Shown: positions 16,338 through 25,123 of the stretch, piece by piece
How the letters are laid out: every line of letters starts with the position of its first letter
How positions within the stretch are numbered: the stretch's first letter is position 1
NCBI GenBank assembly: GCA_018266055.1
Contig: JAFDYT010000002.1
Coordinates: forward strand, 81,657-145,656
Length of the DNA: 64,000 bases
Source: Bacteroidota bacterium
Lineage (GTDB): Bacteria > Bacteroidota > Bacteroidia > Cytophagales > Cyclobacteriaceae
Direction of reading: 5' to 3'
The notes under the pieces: model-generated
Told to the model about the DNA's origin: nothing
The model's database searches: none
What the model saw: the letters and a program-made list of their open reading frames with translations, nothing else
Position numbers and translations under genes: made by a program

Positions 16338-19300
16338 TCAATAGCCGTAAGTCTCAACGGGGGCATTATTTTTTGTAATCACCAGAAGAGACTTTCCTTT
16401 TCCAAGTTTTAAAGAATAAATCCCTCGCACAGCTCCTTCTACAAACAATCCTGATTTTTGCATGGGCACGTTAACGAAATTACCTTTTCCATCACCTTTC
16501 AGAAGCAGGCCATAACTCGCGTCGTTGATTCCCACTTCAGGTTTCGCTTCATAAAAATTTCCACCTAAAATAAGATCCATCTTACCATCGCGATCTACGT
16601 CGTCGCTCGCTATTCCGAATACCGGAGAGAATTGCGCTTCAGTGGGTAGTGCTACTCTGGTAAAAGATCCTTTCGTACTGTTAATAAACACACTTGTTTC
16701 AAGTAAAGTAGCCTGGCTTACTACGGAAGTTTTCAATTGATCCGGAGAAAATATGTCTTCGATTTTTTGCCCAACATAATTTTTGTACTTCAGGTATTTC
16801 TTTTTTAATGATGGGATTGCGGAAATAAGATCGTGCCGCAGCGGCATGGGGTATTGTACATCGCCATTGTACGTGCAGACAATTGCCTCTACCCGACCGT
16901 TGCCATCAAAGTCATTGGCATAAAGTGTTATTGGTCGCTCCACACTCGCTTTGAACCTGGAATTCAATCCATGATTCCCACCTACAACGTCGGCAAAGCC
17001 ATCACCGTTGAGATCCTTAATCAGCAATCTGTTCCACCAACCCGATGTTTTGCTAAAGCCTGCAGCTTCCGTTACTTCCATAAAATGATCGCCTTCGTTG
17101 TGATACAATCGGATGGGCATATACTCACCACAAATCACCAGATCTGGTTTTTGGTCACGATCGTAATCAAACCACTCGCCATCGGTAATCATTCCCACAC
17201 CTTTTAGTGAAGGAAGCAATTTCGCCGTTGCATCCAAGAATTTTCCTTGGCCATCGTTGAGCAGGATATACCCGTCAGCACGATACCCATAGTGATTGGT
17301 TTTGATTTGCGTTCCTACGAAAAGGTCAACATCCCCGTCATGGTCAATGTCAGCGGCCGATACACACGAGCTGTTTTTATAAATCGAAGGAAGCCTTCCG
17401 AAAGAAAGAGAAAAGTTTCCCTTTCCATCGTTCACATAAAGTTTGTCAGCCAATCGAATCGTGTCGGAAGTAGATTCGTTGCCGCCACTGCACACATACA
17501 AGTCCTGGTCGCCATCGCCATCGGCGTCAAAAAAAACTGCGTCTGTATCTTCCTGATCTTCGGTACCCGTCATCAACTTACGGTTTTCAAACTCACCATT
17601 TCTGTTTTGAATAAACAGAGCACCGGTATTTCCTTTTGCATTGCCGATGAAACAATCCTGCAGCCCATCGTTGTTCACGTCACCCAGAGCAAGCTGTGGC
17701 CCGGAAGTAGAATGCATGAAAAAATTCAACCTGTCGTGAAGAAATTCATTATAATCGTTTTCGCGATGTTCAAATTGAATCTCACTTTTAGCTTGAGCTT
17801 GAAAAACGGGTTGCGTTAATGGTGAGATGGGTTGAGGTAATTTTTCGGCATCAGTCTGTTTCAGAATAATCATCTTATTCACCGATACATTTTCAAGTTT
17901 TGAAGTACGACCGTCTGGCCATACTACCACCAGCGAATCAATTTTATTTGTGTTCCCCAATCCAAAGTTCAGTCGAAAATCAACGCATGATTCAAAACCG
18001 CGTGTCGGCATTACTTCTTGATAGCTTTTCTGCTGACCGAAATACAAAGTCACTTTTGAGCCGGTAGCAAATCTATTTTTGTCTTCGCCTTTCAGAAGCA
18101 CTTTCAAAAATTTATTTTCTGGAAATAAGTCGGTTGCGTTGTTTCGATACACGCTGGCGGGTTGGTTGATGTTATTGGTAATGATGTCGAGGTCGCCATC
18201 GTTGTCCAAATCCGCATAGACGGAGCCATTGGAAAACACCGGCTGACTCAAGCCCCATTCCATCGCTTTGTTGGTAAACGTTAAGTTCCTATCATTTTGA
18301 AAAACATAGTTTGCTTGAGGATGTGAAGGAATCAGATCGATAAGATTTTTTAGCCCGTTGCGCATTTGCAACGCCCTGCTCATGGAATCACTGGCTACAA
18401 ACTGGATGAAATCCTGATCGGTTACATCCTTATACATTCCATTGGAAACGAACACGTCTTTCCATCCATCGTTGTCAAGGTCGGCGATCAGCGAACTCCA
18501 ACTCCAATCGGTAGCTTGAATTCCCGCCAGGCGGCTGATTTCAGAAAAATAAAATTCAGGTTTACCCGATGTCGTAGTAGGCCCAAGATTAAGTTGTAGT
18601 GTATTCCGCAGGAATTGCTTGTAGTATCCATTGCTGATATTCGCCTGATATTTCTCCCAATTTTCAAACGATGTTTTTGACTTTATTCTCGCTTCGTTTT
18701 CAGGCAACATGTCAGTCACAAAAATTTCGCTGTAGCCATCGTTGTTGATATCGGCGATATCCGCGCCCATGGAATAGAAGCTGATTTCGTGAATGTATTT
18801 TTCGAGCGATTCAAGAAAAGTACCGTCACCTTGATTGATGTATAAATAATCTTTTTCAAAAAAATCGTTCGACACATAAATATCCTGCCAGCCGTCTTTG
18901 TTAATATCTGAAACTGCCACACCTAAACCATAGCCGATTGAGCTTCCATAAATTTTTGCTGCTTGAGTAACATCGGTGAATCGACCGCTATCATTTCGCA
19001 AAAGACGATTTCCTCCTTTGGTATCAATCACATTGCGCTGCTCTTTCACTCCGTAGTAGTTACCCGAAGCGTGCCCTGAATTACCCAGCAGGTAACAATC
19101 CAGATCGCCATCGTTGTCATAATCAAAAAATGCGGCGTGTGTGGAGTATCCAAGATTTTTAAGGTTGTAATCTCCGCTTCGTTCGGTAAACGTCATGTTT
19201 CCATTGTTGATGTACAGCTCATTGCCACGCCAGCCTACGGAAAAGTCAGCAGAGATTGAAGTGAACAAATCGAGAAAGCCGTCGCCATTGATATCTACAA

Positions 19301-19676
19301 ACGTGGCCCCTGAAGTCCATATCCCTTCCGCGAGAAAACCTGCCTTGTAGGAGATGTCTTCAAAGCGCATGTCTCCTAAGTTGAGATAAAGTTTGTTGCG
19401 TCCCTGGTTGCTGCAAAAAAATACATCCGGAAGTCCGTCGTTATTAATATCGCCGATAGCTACGCCTCCACCATTATAAAAACTGTGAAAAGTAAACGGG
19501 TTGAAGGTAGTGTTGTACGAAAGGTTGTTAGAGAAACTAATGTTGGTATAGCCCGAATCAAGCAAAGTGAAAAGTGTGCTCTTGCTATTCACTTCTTTTT
19601 GCCGGCAGGAAATAACCAACATCAGCACCAACGCCAAAGGCATCGCTGACGCGCCAAGAAAACGGACTACCTTCAT
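16338..19676 (-). CDS. FG-GAP/VCBS repeat lipoprotein with ASPIC/UnbV domain (second copy)
   Basis: 1112 aa. Lipoprotein signal (ALVLMLVISC, Cys24) followed by a short linker. Many FG-GAP propeller repeats carry calcium-type loops of DxNxDGxxD form (GDINNDGLPDVFF, DINGDGFLDLFT, DYDNDGDLDCYL) at about 60-520. An ASPIC/UnbV segment lies at about 535-615 (ATGSKVTLYFG, VVWPDGRTSKLENV), then a second set of repeats to the C-terminus. It is probably exported to the outer leaflet of the outer membrane. It follows its paralogue by 27 bp with no terminator between. The pair sits directly downstream of SusC/SusD, suggesting capture or presentation of the substrate imported by SusC (inference). Confidence 0.92.
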   Translation of the reverse strand: MKVVRFLGASAMPLALVLMLVISCRQKEVNSKSTLFTLLDSGYTNISFSNNLSYNTTFNPFTFHSFYNGGGVAIGDINNDGLPDVFFCSNQGRNKLYLNLGDMRFEDISYKAGFLAEGIWTSGATFVDINGDGFLDLFTSISADFSVGWRGNELYINNGNMTFTERSGDYNLKNLGYSTHAAFFDYDNDGDLDCYLLGNSGHASGNYYGVKEQRNVIDTKGGNRLLRNDSGRFTDVTQAAKIYGSSIGYGLGVAVSDINKDGWQDIYVSNDFFEKDYLYINQGDGTFLESLEKYIHEISFYSMGADIADINNDGYSEIFVTDMLPENEARIKSKTSFENWEKYQANISNGYYKQFLRNTLQLNLGPTTTSGKPEFYFSEISRLAGIQATDWSWSSLIADLDNDGWKDVFVSNGMYKDVTDQDFIQFVASDSMSRALQMRNGLKNLIDLIPSHPQANYVFQNDRNLTFTNKAMEWGLSQPVFSNGSVYADLDNDGDLDIITNNINQPASVYRNNATDLFPENKFLKVLLKGEDKNRFATGSKVTLYFGQQKSYQEVMPTRGFESCVDFRLNFGLGNTNKIDSLVVVWPDGRTSKLENVSVNKMIILKQTDAEKLPQPISPLTQPVFQAQAKSEIQFEHRENDYNEFLHDRLNFFMHSTSGPQLALGDVNNDGLQDCFIGNAKGNTGALFIQNRNGEFENRKLMTGTEDQEDTDAVFFDADGDGDQDLYVCSGGNESTSDTIRLADKLYVNDGKGNFSLSFGRLPSIYKNSSCVSAADIDHDGDVDLFVGTQIKTNHYGYRADGYILLNDGQGKFLDATAKLLPSLKGVGMITDGEWFDYDRDQKPDLVICGEYMPIRLYHNEGDHFMEVTEAAGFSKTSGWWNRLLIKDLNGDGFADVVGGNHGLNSRFKASVERPITLYANDFDGNGRVEAIVCTYNGDVQYPMPLRHDLISAIPSLKKKYLKYKNYVGQKIEDIFSPDQLKTSVVSQATLLETSVFINSTKGSFTRVALPTEAQFSPVFGIASDDVDRDGKMDLILGGNFYEAKPEVGINDASYGLLLKGDGKGNFVNVPMQKSGLFVEGAVRGIYSLKLGKGKSLLVITKNNAPVETYGY

Positions 19677-19703
19677 TTCGGGTTCAATAAAGTCAGTACT
19701 ATC

Positions 19704-22700
19704 TTACAGTGTTACTTTTCTGGACTTGCCTTTAAAATCAACCACTGTGATATTCTGAATCCCCTCTGGCAAGAAAACAATTCTTGAAGATTGTGATAAA
19801 AATCCCGAACCGTAATAAAATTCTATCTTCTGCTTTTTGCCATTGAATTCAATAGTGGCAGAAGCATCGTCAGGCTGAGGCTGAAAGCGCTTCATAGGTG
19901 TTTTTAACCTTTGACTAAAGACTTTCAAGCTGTCCTGATTTTGAGAAGCAATGTAGAACGGTTCGGCAGAACCCGCGAGTGAAACAAAACTCTTCGCGTT
20001 TCCGGGAACATAAAATCCACTCTTTGCAGAGGGTACGAGTGAAAAATTCAATTGGCCATCACCAAGCATAACGAGGCCCGTGAATGCGTCGTAACGACCA
20101 GCAAAAACTTCGTTTCCAAAATCATTTCCTACCATGGCAAAATCGAGATTGCCATCGCCGTTGAAATCGCCTGTAGCGATACCAAATACCGGAGCAACCT
20201 GAGCGAGTGTTTCCAATCTCTTCAATACAAATTTTCCGTTTCCTTTATTTTCGATGAAGCTTGTCGCCATTTCGTTGGCTTCTATCCGCGTGGCTCCTTT
20301 TAATTCTTCGGGAGTAAAGAGTAAGTCAATATCTTTTGTGCTGTATTGCTTATACCTCCTGAATTTTCTTCTGAACAATGGACTCTGCGAATTAAGCTCG
20401 TCCCAAAAATGCATGGGGAATAGCTTTGTTTCGCTCGAAAGCATGGAAGTCCTCAGGTAGCAGGCCATCACCGGATCTACACTTCCGTTGTTATCAAAAT
20501 CTTTCGCTACAACCACCAGCGGAGTCTGGTCAGTGATGTGGTAATTGTTATTCAGTCCAAGGTTACCCACCACATAGTCTATATCTCCATCACGATCAAA
20601 GTCGCCTGCGCCGATACTATTCCACCAGCCCACTTTATTCTCCAATCCTGAATCAATTGCGCGAGACAGTCTTCCGTTGTTATTTTTGAAAAAGGTTATT
20701 GGCATGAATTCACCCACTACCATTAAGTCAATAGCTCCGTCATTGTCGTAGTCGGTCCAAAGGGCATCGGTCACCATTCCAGTTTTTTTCAAGCCCGGAG
20801 CCAGCTGATCTGTCACATCGGTCAGTTTCCCTTTTTCATTTTGAAAGAGATAGCTTTCTGCGGGCATCGGGTATCCTCCCGGCACAACTCTTCCACCTAC
20901 AAAAAGATCGAGATCACCATCGCGGTCAAAATCGGCTGCGCGCACACACGAGCCGCTTGAGTTAGTGTTAGGCAAATCTGTTGCTTTGAAATTTCCTTTT
21001 CCATCGTTGATGTACAAATGATCCTGAAAAATATTCATTGAAGTGCCAGGCTCAATACTTCCGCCCACGGTATATAAGTCAAGGTCCTGGTCGTTATCCA
21101 CATCAAAGAGCAAAAGACCTTCGTCTTCTTCCAGCTTTTGTCCTTTCTGCAACTCGACGGGCTTTCCAAATTTTCCTTTGGCTGTTTGTACAAAGAGCAT
21201 CGTGCTTCGCTTGGCTCCGCCACCAATCACCATATCCTCAAGGCCATCGCCATTGATATCGCCTACTGCTATGCTTGGGCCGTACTGTGAAAATTTGTGC
21301 GGCAACGTTCGCTGGGTATTGAAATCATTCTGGTCCTCTTCATTGTGCTTGTATTCAAGTCCAAGCGTTTTACCTGCAGGCTTCAAAAGTTTATCAAGCT
21401 GATGTGCAGACCGAGTCGGTTCTGATTTTGCTATTTTTTCATAGTCAATCACAAGCCTCTGATTGGCATCAGTGTGATTGAGCTTACTTACTTTTCCATC
21501 GGGCCATTCGATGCGGATTGAGTCAACGCTTTTCGTATCGCCCAATCCAAAATGAACGAAAGGCTGAACCGAAGAGAGAAATCCTCGCGTCAGGAAAAGT
21601 TCGCTGAATTGAATTTTATTATTTGAATACAAAGTCACTTTCGTGCCTACGGCCAAACGGTTGGCACTTCCACCCGACAACTGAACGTCGAGGAATGCAG
21701 GCTTCACTTCTTTTGCATTATCATTCAATGTATTCTGGTATAAAGAAGCCGGATCATTGATGTTGTTGATCACGTAGTCGAGGTCTCCGTCGTTGTCGAA
21801 GTCAGCGAATGCTGCTCCGTTAGAGAATGAAGGAATATTGATACCCCACTTTTCACTCACGTCGGCAAAGGTGAGATCGCCGTTATTTTTAAAAGCGAAG
21901 TTGGGAATCTTGATGACAGGTATTGAATCAACAAGGTATTTGGCAGAAGCTATTCTGCCCACATCGGCGCGGTAGTTTGCAAAATCCTTGTCCGTAATAT
22001 CTTTTGGAAATCCGTTGGTAATCAGCAGATCTTTCCATCCGTCGTTGTCGATATCAACAAACAAAGGCGACCAACTCCATTCTGTTTGATACACCCCAGA
22101 CAGTTGACCTATTTCACTGAACTTCACGCTGTCTTCCAATCCGTTGTTCAACTGCAACATGTTGCGCACGTATTGGTATTGGTATCCAAATTTTTCGTTG
22201 TTAATGTAGTTTTGATAACTCTTGTTGGCGATCGTTGTTTTGATGCGGTCGTTACTTGCCGGCAGCATGTCGAGCGTGATGATATCTGGCCGGCCGTCAT
22301 TATTAAAATCGGCGGCATCATTGCCCATCGAAAACTGGCTTTGGTGGCCTGTAAATTCGGCAGTGGCATTTCTGAAAGTACCATTTCTGTTGTTTATATA
22401 AAGCACATCATTGGAGATGTAGTCGTTAGAGACATAAATATCAGGCCATCCGTCGAGGTTAAAATCGGCAATGGCAAGCCCTAGCCCAAAGCCCTCTTCG
22501 GTGACCCCACTTTCGATGGTCACATCTGTGAAGGTGCCGTCATTGTTGTTTCTGAAAAGGCGGTCGTTATTGGCCGCTGAGCCATCGGTGATTTTGGCTC
22601 TATAGTTTGTGGGCGTGTTATTGATTTTCACGTTCGTTAGCACGTACAAATCAAGGTCACCATCTTTATCGTAATCGAGGAAAGCAGCCATCACACTGTG

Positions 22701-23219
22701 ACCGTCATAATCTATTTTATAATCATGGGCCATTTCCTTAAAGGTGGGAGTTCCGTTGGCGCCCCAGCCTTGGTTTACAAAGAGCATGTTTTTTCTATCG
22801 GCCGCGTTTGGCTTTGTGGTCGCACAAACATAAAAATCCATCTTGCCGTCGTTGTTGATATCCACAATGGCAACCCCGGAGTTCCACCGTCCGGCGATGT
22901 TTACCATGGCTTTGTCAGATACGTCATCAAACTTAAAGCCTCCGCGGTTTATATAAAGCTTATTGGGTACCTGATTGCCAGTAAAGAGAATATCTACTAA
23001 TCCATCGTTGTTAAAATCGGCTGTGGCCACACCTCCACCGTTGTAGATGTACTCGAACGTGAGGATATTGAAGCTATCCGTTTCGGTAATTGTATTGGCA
23101 AAAGTAATACCCGTATCGTCGGGAGATAATTTTTGAAACAGAGTTTCCTTTTTCTTCGAACAGCCAAAGGCTACCAACAGAATCAAAGCAACAAACAGGG
23201 TAAAGGATTTTCTTTTCAT
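19704..23219 (-). CDS. FG-GAP/VCBS repeat lipoprotein with ASPIC/UnbV domain (first copy)
   Basis: 1171 aa. Lipobox LLVAFGC (Cys20) then SKKKE. FG-GAP blades with Asp-rich loops (ADFNNDGLVDILFTG, VDINNDGKMDFYV, DYDKDGDLDLYV) fill about 65-500. The ASPIC/UnbV segment is at about 535-620 (LAVGTKVTLYSN, IEWPDGKVSKLNH), with a second propeller to about 1060 and a C-terminal beta region. It is clearly a paralogue of the next gene over the full length. An intrinsic terminator hairpin ends about 7 nt before its ATG, so its expression from the SusC promoter would need read-through or antitermination. Confidence 0.92.
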   Translation of the reverse strand: MKRKSFTLFVALILLVAFGCSKKKETLFQKLSPDDTGITFANTITETDSFNILTFEYIYNGGGVATADFNNDGLVDILFTGNQVPNKLYINRGGFKFDDVSDKAMVNIAGRWNSGVAIVDINNDGKMDFYVCATTKPNAADRKNMLFVNQGWGANGTPTFKEMAHDYKIDYDGHSVMAAFLDYDKDGDLDLYVLTNVKINNTPTNYRAKITDGSAANNDRLFRNNNDGTFTDVTIESGVTEEGFGLGLAIADFNLDGWPDIYVSNDYISNDVLYINNRNGTFRNATAEFTGHQSQFSMGNDAADFNNDGRPDIITLDMLPASNDRIKTTIANKSYQNYINNEKFGYQYQYVRNMLQLNNGLEDSVKFSEIGQLSGVYQTEWSWSPLFVDIDNDGWKDLLITNGFPKDITDKDFANYRADVGRIASAKYLVDSIPVIKIPNFAFKNNGDLTFADVSEKWGINIPSFSNGAAFADFDNDGDLDYVINNINDPASLYQNTLNDNAKEVKPAFLDVQLSGGSANRLAVGTKVTLYSNNKIQFSELFLTRGFLSSVQPFVHFGLGDTKSVDSIRIEWPDGKVSKLNHTDANQRLVIDYEKIAKSEPTRSAHQLDKLLKPAGKTLGLEYKHNEEDQNDFNTQRTLPHKFSQYGPSIAVGDINGDGLEDMVIGGGAKRSTMLFVQTAKGKFGKPVELQKGQKLEEDEGLLLFDVDNDQDLDLYTVGGSIEPGTSMNIFQDHLYINDGKGNFKATDLPNTNSSGSCVRAADFDRDGDLDLFVGGRVVPGGYPMPAESYLFQNEKGKLTDVTDQLAPGLKKTGMVTDALWTDYDNDGAIDLMVVGEFMPITFFKNNNGRLSRAIDSGLENKVGWWNSIGAGDFDRDGDIDYVVGNLGLNNNYHITDQTPLVVVAKDFDNNGSVDPVMACYLRTSMLSSETKLFPMHFWDELNSQSPLFRRKFRRYKQYSTKDIDLLFTPEELKGATRIEANEMATSFIENKGNGKFVLKRLETLAQVAPVFGIATGDFNGDGNLDFAMVGNDFGNEVFAGRYDAFTGLVMLGDGQLNFSLVPSAKSGFYVPGNAKSFVSLAGSAEPFYIASQNQDSLKVFSQRLKTPMKRFQPQPDDASATIEFNGKKQKIEFYYGSGFLSQSSRIVFLPEGIQNITVVDFKGKSRKVTL

Positions 23220-23261
23220 AGGCTTTAAAAAAACAGAGCCAATTTATAAAAATTGGCTCTG
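23220..23261 (-). terminator. Strong intrinsic terminator between susD-like and FG-GAP genes
   Basis: On the minus strand, a perfect 12-bp stem (CAGAGCCAATTT / AAATTGGCTCTG; plus coordinates 23234-23245 and 23250-23261) with a 4-nt loop is followed at once by TTTTTTT. The U tract ends about 7 nt before the FG-GAP start codon. It lies inside an apparent four-gene operon, so it probably sets a high SusCD to FG-GAP ratio. Confidence 0.92.
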
Positions 23262-23285
23262 CTCATTACTTAAAAAAACTAGTTT

Positions 23286-25097
23286 CTAATTTCCGAAATA
23301 GGAGTTTTGCTTTAACGCACCACCCATCAAGTCAATCTGTCCTTGCGGAATAGGGAAGTATTCTTTCTGACCTACTACGAAGGGGAATCCTGTTCCGTAA
23401 ATTGAACCACCAGCCAGGCTAGCATTGTAGCGGTAAGCGGATTCAAGATTTACAGGGTTTCCACTTCCGTTGGTTGTTTCACCCCATCTTACAAGGTCAA
23501 AGAAACGGTGTCCTTCCATACCCAATTCAAGGTAACGTTCAAAGTGAATTGCCTTCAAAGCAGTTGGTACATCCGCAAAGCTTGTATAGTTGTTGATCAC
23601 GTAGTTACCAGCTGGGTTACCTGTATTCGCGAGGTATGCTTGCCAGTCGGTTTTAGAATCAGTAGATATTTTTACAAAACCTGCAGGGTTAGCTGCTCTG
23701 GTTCTCACCTTATTCACTTGGGCAACAGCATAAGCCAAATCAGGTGTCGATTTTTGTACCGCAGCTTCGGCGGCCATCAACAATACATCGGCAAAACGGA
23801 TGAGGTTGTAGTTCACAGCGCTATAACCAGGAGTCCATGAGCTATTGTCAGTATAAGTACCGATTTCACTCTTAGGGAAGGTAAGCTTCTTAGGGCTGTA
23901 CGGACCCGCATCACTTAATTGACGAACCCAAGCAGGGCCAGTGTAAGTACCCCAATCGAAGAAAGGAACACCTGTACGGCCAACGATCCAGTCGATACGT
24001 GGGTCAAGAGGTTGAGCATCTGCAGTTACTGAAGTAGCTCCTTTTGTCCAGGCTACGTCAGAAAGTGCATTAGCGGCTGAATTGTAAGAGCCATCCAACA
24101 GAGGCAAACCTCCTGAAGTACGATAGGCGTTAGCCTGATCCATCGAAGGCTGATAGAATCCGCAGCAGCTTACAGGCAAGCTAGAGAGATAAGGATAGTT
24201 CAAAACCAAATCCGCGTTGGCATTGGAAGCACCAGAACCGTCGTTTACAGACGCCTGGATAGCAAATACCGACTCGGGTGAATTGTCATTACCTGCATCA
24301 AAAGCATCTCTGAACTTGGCATTCAAAGCGTAAGGCTTACCGGCTGGGTTAACACCATTGGCAATAACATCATTAAGTGCTGTGTATGCCTTATCAAAAT
24401 CCTTTGAGTACAAATAGGCTTTGCCTAAGAAAGCGCCCGCAGCATATTTGTTTGCGCGGCCGGCATCCATACCCGATGCCGCAAGGTTGTCATAGGCAGC
24501 TTGGAAATCAGCGATAATTTGAGGCCAGATTACAGCATCATTAGGAACTTTATAGTTGCCTTTACCATAATCGATTGTCTCGTCGATGTAAGGAACCATT
24601 TTGAAGTGCTTGATCGCTTCGAAGTGATACACACCTCTCAGGAATCGAGCCTCTGCAGTGATTCTTTTTTCATCTGCTGCTGAAATCACGCCTGAAGGAA
24701 CTTGCGCTAGAAGTTTCAACACTGTGTTGGCACGGTTAATACCATCATAGCAAGCTGCCCATTTTGAAGCGATGTAGCTATTCGTAGCAGGTGCTGAGAA
24801 GGTTGATAGCGGGTTGATATCAGCTTGGTCACCGGAGTTAGAGCCTTTGAAAGCTTCCTGACCAACGACACCTCCGAATACCCAACCGCTGAACGAACCG
24901 TTCCAGCCGTCTCTTCCTTTTAAGGAATTGTAAGCACCTATAAGTGTTTGTTCTACACCTGCCTGGTTAAGCAATTGGGCATTACCCAAACTTCCTGCAG
25001 CAGGTACTTTAAGAAAATTATCGGAGCACGAAAAAATCTGAAAGCCAAGAATTGGTATCAACCAAAACAGCCCTCTTACTATTGTCTTTCTTTTCAT
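23286..25097 (-). CDS. SusD/RagB-family nutrient-binding outer-membrane lipoprotein
   Basis: 603 aa from ATG at 25097 (MKRKTIVRGLF), chosen because it gives a lipoprotein signal with Cys24 (FSCSD); the 19-residue upstream extension is unlikely. The early region (FLKVPAAGSLGNAQLLNQAGVEQTLIGAYN) and the TPR-like helices with YLYSKDFDKAYTALNDVIANG are typical of SusD. So is the C-terminal ALKAIHFERYLELGMEGHRFFDLVRWG ... NSYFGN. It acts as the lid of the SusC channel and binds the substrate at the cell surface. It starts 26 bp after the susC-like gene. Confidence 0.96.
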   Translation of the reverse strand: MKRKTIVRGLFWLIPILGFQIFSCSDNFLKVPAAGSLGNAQLLNQAGVEQTLIGAYNSLKGRDGWNGSFSGWVFGGVVGQEAFKGSNSGDQADINPLSTFSAPATNSYIASKWAACYDGINRANTVLKLLAQVPSGVISAADEKRITAEARFLRGVYHFEAIKHFKMVPYIDETIDYGKGNYKVPNDAVIWPQIIADFQAAYDNLAASGMDAGRANKYAAGAFLGKAYLYSKDFDKAYTALNDVIANGVNPAGKPYALNAKFRDAFDAGNDNSPESVFAIQASVNDGSGASNANADLVLNYPYLSSLPVSCCGFYQPSMDQANAYRTSGGLPLLDGSYNSAANALSDVAWTKGATSVTADAQPLDPRIDWIVGRTGVPFFDWGTYTGPAWVRQLSDAGPYSPKKLTFPKSEIGTYTDNSSWTPGYSAVNYNLIRFADVLLMAAEAAVQKSTPDLAYAVAQVNKVRTRAANPAGFVKISTDSKTDWQAYLANTGNPAGNYVINNYTSFADVPTALKAIHFERYLELGMEGHRFFDLVRWGETTNGSGNPVNLESAYRYNASLAGGSIYGTGFPFVVGQKEYFPIPQGQIDLMGGALKQNSYFGN

Positions 25098-25123
25098 ATC
25101 GTTCTGTTTTTCAGTTAATAAAA

